DNA of 64,000 nt, taken from Ciona savignyi (lineage: Eukaryota; Chordata; Ascidiacea; Phlebobranchia; Cionidae). The notes beneath the pieces are model-generated. The model ran no database searches and had not been told where the DNA came from. It saw only the letters and a list, made by a program, of their open reading frames with translations. Location: the NCBI GenBank assembly GCA_000149265.1, contig CH002961.1, positions 1 through 64,000 on the forward strand, read 5' to 3'. Below are positions 38,868-49,300 of this stretch, piece after piece. Numbering within the stretch: position 1 is the stretch's first letter; each line of letters opens with the position of its first letter. Both the position numbers and the translations under genes were made by a program.

Positions 38868-40009
38868 ATATATTCAGTTCCTTGCATAAAATAAAATGAA
38901 CTGTAAAATAATTTGTTCTATATAACTAAGTCATAAAAATTCTGCCTCAAAAGCTGACTAACATTACGTAGTTCCGCTTAAAGAATCATGTTTTACATGC
39001 ATTGTAACGTAACAATGGACACAAGTTAATCGGTGAATTGTGAATCTAATGAGTCATTTTCCTGTTTTATCTTATATGTTCACTCTAAAAGTGGAGTTTC
39101 CCGCTTAGAGGTAGATTAAAAGACGTGATATGCAACGCTTAACTAACAACCGGTGCCAGATCACGTTTCTCAGTCTAGAAACTCCCGAACCGGTGTGTCC
39201 AAAGGGTTACTGAAGGGGCACGTGTTTTTTATTTTATTTAGCTATGTTTTGCCCACTTTGCTTTTACTACTTTGTCTACAGAGTTCTAAACCGTAGTATG
39301 TGCAATAAAAATACCCAACCTGTCTAATTAACCTGATAGGCCTACATTAAAAAAAACAGAGACTGTGGTTAAGCTTATTAAACTTTTTATGCAAATAAGT
39401 CCGTTTCCATTTATATACACTGCTGATAAAATGAAACTTAATATCAAACGTAGTTATATTTGACGAACTTAAGCAATATATGACATCTGTTAGACAGGTA
39501 ATACTATTGCTGCATACATAGTGATATATGCTATAGCATGGTTGCTTTTAAACAGCGCACAAGTTCCTTTCTTTAAGATGTTTTATTGTTTGACGTAACT
39601 ACGAGGTCATAAATTAATGACGTCATTCGATTTTTTTCATTTCGAATGCCGGGGTTAATACAGGGCACTATAATTTTTAACAGTTATCCTTATTTAAGGT
39701 ACTCAGTCTTATAAGACACGCTTGGCCTTATTTATATGAATCTTTTAGTACTATGAAACATACTACAAACGATCCTACAAGCCTATACGGTAGGCGCCAA
39801 ACAATCTGACAATTGTCATTCTTAACATCCTTAAATATTACCATTAACATAAACAAAAGTATTTTGTGATTAAAAAATAAAAAAAATCCATATTTAATGC
39901 GTAATGAAGCAGGTGTGATGTCGTTATTTCGGCTGAATAATACCGATCGTAAGCCCGTGTTAGTGATAAGTGTATATCCGCTACTTCTGCGTGTTTAACC
40001 TTTGTCTTT

Positions 40010-40127
40010 TTTACCGAGCTTAGTTTCGAGCCCATAATGGGTTGAGTGCTAAAGGCGTTTTTTGCATAATATAAGTCGGTATATGTATCGGTCGCGTTAA
40101 CCATTCGGCCACACGACCGTACACCTG
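40010..40127 (-). repeat. SINE B, full-length
   Basis: gagcttagtttcgagcccat and ggtcgcgttaaccattcggc. Confidence 0.86.
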
Positions 40128-40766
40128 CATGTTTGACCTTAGTTGCTGCTATTTATTTGTGGTACATTTGCTTTACGGTTTAATGTAGTAGTTCACTGTT
40201 CTTTTATTGTTTTTATACTGCGTTTCTTTTTGTTTTAGATTTAGCTCCCTACAGTCAATTAAACCTTAACAAATAAGGGATACGTTAATATCCCCGTCCA
40301 ACTGATACGTTGTAGGCTATAACACCAGTGATGTACAAAAACGCACCATTCAAATTATTCCATCTGAAAGTTAAAAGTTGGAAGTTTTTGCTAATCAAAA
40401 AGAATGCTGTTTGTCGCGTATTACTCAAAATACTCTTGCGTACCACCGGTCCACAGTCTCACATACCGCCGGTGATATACGACCACAGTTTGGGAACCAT
40501 TGCTGTACACGATACAATTTAGCATAATGAAAATAGCCTGACATAATATAGGCCTCGTTCGTTACCACATTAAGCAACTTTATAGTTGTATATGATGAAG
40601 TCGCTGCTCTGACTTTCGACATCCACAGAAAGGATTCGCGCCATTCAAACGCGAAACGTGACCCTAGATGAGTTGCGAGTGATAAATTTCATTAATTCCA
40701 TTAATTAACCGCTGTCAAGGAACTTCTAGCGTATCTACTTCGTGATGCAAATTTATGTGAATAAGC

Positions 40767-41037
40767 CAGCGGTCGGCAACCTTTTGCACTTAAAAAGCCA
40801 TTTTAACCGATATTCCATAAAATAAACATCACTTGGAGCCGCTAAACTAACAATATTTTCGCAATAAAAGGAAAACAGCACTGTGTGAGATAAAGAGTGT
40901 TCTTCTGTTGGTTTTACTTATGCATGGGTATTAAACTTATTAAACGATCGCTGTAGCAGCAATAAGAATAATAAGAGCCGCATCAGAAGGGTGAAAGAGC
41001 GGCATTCGGCTCCGGAGCCGCAGGTTGCCGAGCCCTG
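40767..41037. mobile_element. hAT-like MITE C
   Basis: cagcggtcggcaacctttt to aggttgccgagccctg; the right end is partly doubled (gcattcggctccggagccgc). Flanks share taagc. Confidence 0.87.
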
Positions 41038-41149
41038 AGCTAAGCGGTAAAATGACTGGCCTTAGACACGCTTGGCAGTTAAAAAATCACAATTCGTATG
41101 TCTGGACTATAGGCTATACTCTGTCAGTTTACAAAGGTTAAATTTTTAT

Positions 41150-41250
41150 GGGTCCCAGTTCGAATTCATGATGGACTTGTTGCAAAGTCAGTTTGTTGTT
41201 AATAATTCGGCAAATGTATTGGTCGCGCGACTTGGCCACACGATCGTAAA
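41150..41250 (-). repeat. Degenerate SINE B
   Basis: gtcccagttcgaattcatga and tattggtcgcg...ttggccacacgatcg; partial. Confidence 0.55.
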
Positions 41251-41309
41251 GTTCCATAAATTTTGATTTTTTTACAACTTAATTACGTATAATTAAAATT
41301 ATGGTTTCA

Positions 41310-41715
41310 TGACAACTGAATCCCTTACAACTAAACCCCTTACAACTGAACCTCTTACAACTAAACCCCTACAACTGAACCCCATTACAACTGAACCCCT
41401 TTTAACTGAACCCCTTACAACTGAACCCCTTACAACTGAACCCCTACAACTGAACCCCATTACAACTAAACCCCTTTACAACTAAACCCCTTTTAACTGA
41501 ACCCCTTTACAACTGAACCTCTTTTAACTGAACCCCTTTACAACTGAACCCCTTTACAACTGAACCCCTTTCAACTTGTAAAGGGTTCATTTAAAAGGGG
41601 TTCAGTTGTAAAGGGGTTTAGTTGTAAAGGGGTTTAGTTAAAAGGGGTTTAGTTGTAAAGGGGTTCAGTTGTAGGGGTTCAGTTGTAACAGGTTCAGTTG
41701 TAAGGGGTTCAGTTG
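41310..41715. repeat. Inverted minisatellite (long hairpin)
   Basis: Left arm (41310-41572): about 16 direct units of ttacaactgaacccc with t-rich variants. Right arm (41578-41715): about nine units of the exact complement ggggttcagttgtaa. The arms meet at ccctttcaacttgtaaaggg. Confidence 0.95.
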
Positions 41716-41980
41716 ACTGCTGGTCACCAAAATTATACCCTAACCACCCCTAAAAAATGAACCCCTTTAATGCTAAACACGACTGTTCACTTGTACACTG
41801 ATGTTAGTTGGCCGTCTTTTCCTCTCTTGTTTTATAATTTGTTTCACTTGCTAATATTAGTAAACATAAAGCCAAAAATGAACAAAAAATACCTCACAAA
41901 TGACGTTTATCTGACCGCGACATGCGTACAGTACTTCATAATGACAGCCCGCGTAAGCGATTGTTCACCAATTACATCAT

Positions 41981-42232
41981 GGGGTCGACAACCTGCGGTT
42001 CTTTCATCCTTCTAATGTGGCTCTTTTATCCATTTGGCTCTTATTAATTTTATTGCTACTGTAGCGAGCGCTTAATAAGTATAATACCCATGCATAAGTG
42101 AAACAAACAGAATAACACTCGCGTATTTATCTCACACAGTGTTGTTTTCCTTTTATTGCAAAAATATTGTTAGTTTTGCGGCTCCCAGTGATTTTTATTA
42201 TAGGAAATATAGTTAAAATGGCTCGACCCCTG
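41981..42232. mobile_element. hAT-like MITE C
   Basis: Reverse orientation: ggggtcgacaacctgcggtt to aaaatggctcgacccctg; the 8-mer tacatcat flanks it on the left and recurs just after the right end. Confidence 0.88.
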
Positions 42233-42495
42233 GACTACATCATAAAACTGTATTTGCTGAAATTTGTAATGCAGTATATGTTTGTTATAGCAAAACAAAA
42301 ATATAAACCAAGTTAGTCATTTTTTAAATTATTTCAAGCGTCCTAGGTGTCTTATTGAAATAGAATTGTAATAATACTATACACATGGTTGTCATTTATC
42401 GGGTTGATTGATTACATCTTTTCAACATGCGTTTCCCCGTGTATTTAATTAAAGGCATCATTTGGTATTTTGTGTCATGAATAAGTGAATGATAT

Positions 42496-42797
42496 GACAT
42501 TTATGTTTATCCACGTGAATAAAAAAACAAGGAAGTTAACACACTGCCGGGGTATCACTGGATACAGGCAAAACACACGGGCAATCAGATCGCTTCGCGC
42601 CCACCGTCGGGTTACCGAAGCTATTGCAGTGCGTTGTCTATGTTTCACACGCTCCTTCAATATGGTGGAACCCATTAAGCCGCTGGGTTCAGCCAATGTC
42701 CGTTAAGTGCTATGCCAAGGACACAACCGACTAGCTAGTGTCCAGCCTTTCGGTTGAAAGGCGTCGCACTAAACTACCAGACTAACCGGTCGGATAA
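42496..42797 (-). repeat. SINE A with small insertion
   Basis: Full body, with about 30 extra bases (tgccggggtatcactggata) between two copies of acacac near 42540. Confidence 0.87.
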
Positions 42798-43444
42798 AAG
42801 TATCGAAAAAACCAATGATGGAATTAATTTCATCCATATAAATTTGGGTAGGATTAGAATTATTTAGAACGTACTAATACTAGTGCGAGACTATGCTGTG
42901 TTCATTCGCACGACAGTTTAAAGTGATAAGCTGATTAACAGACGGTAACACTTACGCAGCTTTCAGAATGAGTCGACTAGTGTATTCACTAGAATTAAAG
43001 GGAGCAGTAACATTGTACATTTTGTTCGTAAAATAAGAATATATTGCAGGATGGTAATTAATTTCTTTGTCAACATGCAATTTATATACATACTGTTGAA
43101 AGTTAAAGATAGAGTTACTATTTCTATTTCCTTTCGTAATAAAAGGAATAACGCGTTATACCTTATAACAGCAACCCAGCACTTCTATTTTAATAGTAGC
43201 GCAAACGACGTTTTAGAAGTTGCATTATGTGTTTAGATAAAGGTTTTATTGCGACATCGGTTCTTAGTTGTTGAGAGTTTTAGTTGAATATACTTAGTTT
43301 GTATAAATTATACAATAGAATATTATAGTAACAGTTAGCTGTAATTTAGAAAATAGTTACAGGTATTTAGCAACAGCTATTACATTAATGTTATTTAAGC
43401 CTTTTAGTCAGTGTGTCTTTTTATTCAAATCATTTGTTTTAGGT

Positions 43445-43656
43445 TAGGATAGGATATTCATGTTTATACCCGTGAATAGAAAAACCAAATGGGTTACCCC
43501 GTAAATGGAAAACCAGAAACCATTAATCCACTGGGTTCAGGAAATGTACGTTTAGTGCCTTGTTTAAAGACACAACCGACTAGTTAGCTACCAGTTCCGA
43601 ACCTGAAACCTTTATGTTGAAAGGTGTCGCACTAACCTCCAGACTAACCAGTCGAA
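43445..43656 (-). repeat. SINE A with internal deletion
   Basis: ggataggatattcatg, then a repeated cccgtaaatggaaaacca, then a jump to aaccattaatccactggg and the head. Confidence 0.82.
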
Positions 43657-43674
43657 CAAGCGATGTTTGAAACG

Positions 43675-43797
43675 CACGGACGTGTGGCCAAATGGTTAAC
43701 GCGACCGATACAAATACCTACTCCTATACAAAAACTTTCCGAGTAACGAGTCCACCATGCATTCGAAACTTGGCTCAGTAAAAAAAAAGAAAAAAAG
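43675..43797 (+). repeat. SINE B
   Basis: ggacgtgtggccaaatggtt to aaacttggctcagtaaaaaa; lies 85 bp upstream of the NEURL2 start. Confidence 0.85.
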
Positions 43798-43881
43798 CAA
43801 TCTTGGAAAAAGCGAATTTTGAAACTTGTATGCTCTTCTACAGAAAATAATTTCCTTACTAGAAAATCGGCCTTGGGAAGT

Positions 43882-45031
43882 ATGGAACCGAGCTTAAGTT
43901 GGGTAAACCAAGCCACATCTGGCAAATTTCGATTCCATCCAAACTGCGGAAGTAACGTCCAGTTAAGCAAAGACCACATGAGCGCAAGGAGGGTGGATGG
44001 ATTTTCAAACGCAGTTTGTTTTAGGTGAACGTAAAAACCGTTTTTTTTACTTAAAGTTCGTTTTTTGACTTTAAGTTTATTTTTTTGAATTGAAGTTCGT
44101 TTTTTTACTTAAAGTTCGTTTTTTTGACTGAAAGTTCGTTTTTTTTTACTTAAAATTCTTTTTTTGACTGAAAGTTCGTTTTTTTCTGAAAAAGTTTTTT
44201 TGACTGAAAGTTTTACACAAGGAAACAACCGAATAGCTAGCAATCAATTACGTACCGGCATCCCTTCGGCTGAAAGGCGACGCACTAAACCACCAGACTA
44301 ATCTACCTTCAATTTAATAGAACCCATTAATCCACTGAGATCACTAAACTTATCGCATTTTCAGTGAATCTCCCATTCTTCCCGGTCAACTCATCCTTCT
44401 TCAGATAACTGACACCGATAAAAGCTGGTCCGGACATCTTCGCGTCGGCGTTACCCAAATTAACCCCAATGACGACAATATCCTTGAGATGGTGATTCCT
44501 ATGATGGTAGATGACGGCCGCACGTGGGCGCTCGCGGTAACTAAATTCCACAATCGAATTCCGGATCAAAATCGCGACCTTGCAGAAGCAGACAAAATTC
44601 TGAACTTCGGAAACGCTCGGATAAATTCGGATTTTATATGTTTCGCTGGTAAAAGAGCGCTGACGTACGATTTTGATGGAGTACGTATGGCAGAATTTGG
44701 GCAAGCGGTGCTACGTGGCAGCAGAATCGGGGTCATAATGCGTGGCGTGACGTCACAAAGAGGAAATTTAATCTGCAATCTACATTTTATTATCAACGGT
44801 GAAGACACGGGACCTGTAGTAACTCGTATCCCGCTATCCAAACCTTTATACGCTGTCGTCGACGTTTACAGCATAACCAAAGAAGTGAAAATACTTCCCC
44901 TGCCGATGGTGACGTCACTAAGAGATTTGGCGCGTGACGTCATCAGAGACGTAACAAATAAATGCGAGTTTGAGAAGTTAGGGCTTCCTCATTGCTTAAT
45001 CAATTTTGTAAAGTACGGTTATATAAAATAG
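43882..45031 (+). CDS. NEURL2: Neuralized-like protein 2: NHR domain + SOCS box
   Basis: Substrate adaptor of a Cullin-type E3 ubiquitin ligase (Ozz in muscle of vertebrates). Two exons, 43882-44024 and 44365-45031, 269 residues (human 285). Junction TGT TTT AG|T GAA restores the conserved VCFS. Seen: NHR domain from FRFHPNCGSNVQLSKDHMSARRV through GQLILLQITD, SGHLRVGVTQINP, TWALAVTKFHNRIP, LRGSRIGV, HFIINGEDTGPV and PLYAVVDVYSITKEVKIL; then a SOCS box SLRDLARDVIRDVT ... LGLPHCLINFVKYG matching the human tail. The ATG was chosen as the last one before the conserved domain. The first exon lies just after a SINE B; the intron holds a minisatellite and a SINE A head. Confidence 0.96.
44035..44215. 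repeat. T-rich minisatellite, ~21-bp unit
   Basis: Units of gttcgtttttttgacttaaa/gactgaaa, about eight copies, in the only NEURL2 intron. Confidence 0.88.
44217..44340 (-). repeat. SINE A head and rearranged body
   Basis: acacaaggaaacaaccgaat to the head aaaccaccagactaatctac, followed by a stray ttcaatttaatagaacccat piece, ending about 25 bp before the 44365 acceptor. Confidence 0.75.
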
Positions 45032-45139
45032 ACATTTCGTATATTTATTTTGACCACAAATCGTCAATTTCTTGTTCAAGGCCAATTTGATTACTTGCTG
45101 TTTATCTAGATCAGTGAGTATTCCGCTACCTGGGTTTAG

Positions 45140-45292
45140 CGGCCACGTCAAATTATACCGAATTTTAATAGTTTATTCATTTTTTAGACGTGTTCTAACG
45201 ACTGTCGTTTTGCCGTTTTTTTCCCGTTTTTCAAATGTTTACCAATAGTCCCGCTTCGTGTTTTTTATCGTGGAAACATAAGTAAACTAACC
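45140..45292 (+). repeat. Retroposon D, subfamily 2
   Basis: gggtttagcggccacgtcaa, gactgtcgttttgccg, ttttttatcgtggaaacata, end aagtaaactaaccc. Confidence 0.75.
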
Positions 45293-45482
45293 CTATTTAC
45301 CCGAGGCACATTTAGAAACTTACTCAATTTTAACGGCAAATTGCATTCTTTTATAAGAGTCTGATAGACGTGATATTTAAATTTGCAGAAACTAAAATTA
45401 TTTATTTTTTTGGTAAAATCTGTGTTTAAAAATTATTATTATTTACCGCTGCACACCTAGCATTGTCTCGTGGTAGATTACC

Positions 45483-46089
45483 AGGGCAACGCGGAAAAGC
45501 GGGAAGAACGGAAGGAGGAAAACTGCACAGTAAAATTAAGGAAACAAATTTAAACCCTGGCCTTAACCCTATAACCTCAACTACAGAACTAACTTCAACC
45601 TTAACCCAATATTTAAAACTAACTCTAATATTGTTACGGTCACGTGTCTTTCCTTTTTTGTTTTATTTTGCTCTCTTGTTTAAGTTGTACGTCACATCCT
45701 GTTTTATTGCGTGTTGCATGGATTCCTTGAGACTTAAGGTCATTTCATTTTTTACTGGGAACCAAGTGATGGTCTAATTGAAACCATACTATTGTTACAA
45801 GAGTTTTTTCTGTAGTGCACGGAAAATTATTATATATTTTGGCCGGAAATTTCAGGTATGTGTGATTTGATTACATTTTGTTTCACTGACGTACCTTTTG
45901 TTAATCATTTTATTATTTTGTTTTTAGTTACCGCAATAGAAGGATAACTATATTTTGCGCGTATCTGATTATAAAAGGCCAGGCTTGTACTTGGGTTAAG
46001 TACGCCCGCAACAAATATCATAATATTCATTTTAGTGAGCAGTTTCCCTCATTTTCGCCTTCCCGCTTTTCCTCCTTTTAGTGTTGCCC
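45483..46089. mobile_element. MITE E, longest copy, exact target duplication
   Basis: Ends agggcaac / gttgccc inverted; arms ggaaaagcgggaag / cttcccgcttttcc. The 8-mer agattacc lies directly on both sides (45475 and 46090), the hAT hallmark. About 600 bp, with extra non-family sequence at 45690-46010. Confidence 0.88.
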
Positions 46090-46373
46090 AGATTACCAAA
46101 ACCAGTCAAACCCCGGTTTAGGCTTATGTTCTATCCTTTGCACATAAACATGTTTTTACCGTCAGTCCTGCTGTTAGGAACACATTTCTATTTAATAAAT
46201 AAAGTAAAACACACCAATGCTGTTTTATATCCCATTCTATCTTCCATAGAACAAAAACAATATACAAATCTATATGCTGGTGTTAAACGATAGGGTTAAT
46301 ACGGAAAGCATACAAAAAAATTAAAATGGCGCAATTTCTATGGTGAAATGTTGATTTGGATCTCTTCCGGCGT

Positions 46374-49300
46374 TTAATCATCTTCCTCGGCGCACATACC
46401 AGGGGTGAGGGAAATATCGTCGATTGCTGTGTCGCCTTGCCAGTTACTGCCTCTGGTTCCAACGAAAGTAATCTGAATCGAATGGGGTTGAACTTAATTT
46501 TTAGTGGGAATTTAAACAATCAGTAATATACGCAGCTTTCTTAAAGTTTAGTTAGTTTAGTTTTTGTTTCCACGATGAAAACATAAATCAGGATTTTTGA
46601 AAAAAAAATTGGAAAACGGGAAAAAACGGCAAAACGACAGTCGTTAGAACACGTCTAAATAAACAAGCAATAAATTATTAAAATCCGGTAAAATTAGACG
46701 TGGCCGCTAAACCCAAATTAAAAAAAATAAATAAATAAAATAAATAAGGAGGGGTTGAACTTAATTTTCAGCAGGAATTTAGACAATCAGTAAAATACAC
46801 TGCTCTCTTAGTGAAAACTCTTAAACTAAGGAAAGGGTGGAAAAGTCATTTTTATCCCCAAATGAAAGTTCTAACATGGAAACTCCTCATCAAACCACGT
46901 AATTGCAGTGATAATCATATTTGCGCCCTGGAGATTTCAGATTATCACTTTATCACCTCGTACAAGCGATCGAGTTACAAAAGCTATTGCAGTGTGTTGT
47001 GCATGATTGAGAAATTCTTTTGGTTTTAATGCAACCCATTAATTCACCATGGGTCCGAGCGGTGTTCTCTAAATGCATTGCCCAAACACACAACCGACAA
47101 ATAGTTCATATACATTCCGACGGGCGTGTGGCCGAAGGGTTAACGTGATTGACGCGTATACAGATTTATATACAAAAACACATACCTAATGACGGGGCCA
47201 TTATGAAATCGCAAAATATTAAAATGAAAGTTCATATTTTTACAAAAATTACAAATTATAGGATAGGAAATTCATGTTTCTCCCCGTGAAGCAAGGTGGT
47301 TAACACACGGGCAATCGTCAGATCACCTCCGCCAAACCTAGGGTTATCGGAGCTATTGCAGTGTGTTTTGGATGGTTAAGTCCATTTAGTAGAACCCATT
47401 AATCTACCGGGTTGGGACAATGATCCTTAAGTGCCTTGCTCAGGGAAACAATCGACTCGATTTATAGATCACTCTTGCATTCATGAGCCAACCTGCACAG
47501 GTCCTGCTAAATCCACTTGGACGTAATATTCTTCCCATTCATCGTCGCTTTCTTCGATGCTGAGAACTATTTCCTCGTTCACCGAGACGTGGAATGAATG
47601 CTCCATGTCTTCCGCTACAGCATGCTGGTGGTAGAACTTCAGGCAGAAGCAGCCGGACAAGTCATTTTGGGAGGACAGGGTAACAGTGTTACCAGGCATG
47701 GCAGGGGAACTGGTCTCAAAATAAGCGTAGTATTCACCTGTATTAAAATTGATTTAAAAATGAACGAAATAAGGACAAGCAAAACAAAATCGTATTTTAC
47801 AAAAAAAAACAGAAAAAAAAACAAAACAAAAAAGAGGTAAAAACGACAACGTATTTTACAAAAAAAAGACGTAAAAACGACAACGTATTTTACAAAAACA
47901 GAAAAAACAAAACAAAAAGGAGGTAAAAACGACAACGTATTTTACAAACAAAATAGAAAAAAAACAACAACAATAAAGCGAAGCAAAAACGACAACGTAG
48001 TTTTAATAACAAGTTGTTTACAAGCATGCTGGAGGAAAAACGCGAGAATAGTTGCAATCTACAAGCATCTTATAACATGTATAATTGCTGTGTTTTATAA
48101 GATTGCATAAAAAGTAAAGAAATATACAAAAACGATATTGTTTCAGGTGCGTCCTCAAGAAATACCGCGGACGAAAAAACACAACTGCCCGGCGGCGTAC
48201 AAGTCTGTGTGGGTCATGCCTCCAAAATACGATAACATTCTTTCGTTCTTAAGGACGTGTGGCCGAATGGTTAACGCGACCGATACTTATACCGACACAT
48301 AACAAAACGGTCCTAGGGACGAGCCCATCATGGATTCGAAACTTAGCTCGGATAAAAAAAAAATTACCAACATATATGTCAAAGCATGTAGTTAAATCGT
48401 TGGATTTTATGCATATAAGGTATGTAATATGAAGAGGTACTAAGAATGGATGTACAACATAATAATATGACAAATATGGTACAGTCGTGTGGCTGAGTGG
48501 TTAACGTGACCGATACATATACCGACTCACATAAAAAAACGGTCCTAGTGACGAGCCCATCGTGGGTTCGAAACTTAGCTCGGTAAAAAATACAATAACA
48601 TTCTTTCTCGGCCACACGACCGCAAAGTTTATTTGCAAAATACCATTTCCTACCCGTATTGGCAGATTGTGGTCCAGTCATATAGGAAGGAGTGCCCATT
48701 GACCTTCTTCTGAACCCATTGTTTGTCCACATTCCATAATCAACTTCAAAACTTGTGTTGTACCCTGAAATTATGGTTTCAATGAACAAATAGTTCAGTT
48801 AATGGTTATAACAATGCATAATGGATAGAATAAGGGGATATTCATGTTAATCCCGTGAATTGTAAAACCAAGGGGGTTAACACACTGGCAATCGTCAGAT
48901 CACCTCGCGCCCACTGTCGGGTTACCGGAGCTATTGCAGTGTGTTGTATATGATAGCCACGTTCCTTCAATTTAGTAGAACCCATTAATTTAATGGGTTC
49001 AGGCCATGTCCGTAAAGTGCCTTGTCCAAGGACACAACAGACTTGCTAGCGACCAGTTTAGTCTAGTAAGGCCCAATGGTTTTCTTTATTGATAATATGT
49101 CAATGGCACCAAATATTAATTCGATTAAATGCACATCGGTATACAAGCAAACTTTTGTAGGTGGGTGAGTGTGTCGCCAGGTTAAAAACTGGTCATTGGC
49201 CGGTCAGTAGTGTCCTTGGGCAAGGCACTTAGAGTATGTTTGCCTCAACCCAGGTAATTAATTAGTTTTACTAATATAAAGAAACAAAATAGGACATTTG

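Larger units (their letters stand above)
38434..43881. other. Gene-free, repeat-rich spacer
   Basis: Between the divergent metalloprotease and NEURL2 genes. Holds the hAT-like MITEs, SINEs and inverted minisatellite listed separately. 38880-39990 and 42800-43440 show no recognisable gene or repeat. Confidence 0.7.
45032..46373. other. Convergent intergenic spacer NEURL2 / Reeler-MAM
   Basis: Contains a D retroposon and a MITE E insertion with exact target duplication; otherwise AT-rich 3' UTR-like DNA. Confidence 0.7.

Noticed and set aside
44327-44841. Minus-strand frames of 91-125 codons opposite NEURL2
   Set aside because: Shadows of the NEURL2 second exon.
47639-47935. Phe-rich minus-strand frame
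   Set aside because: Read-through of an A-rich minisatellite extending from the true 47737-47493 exon.
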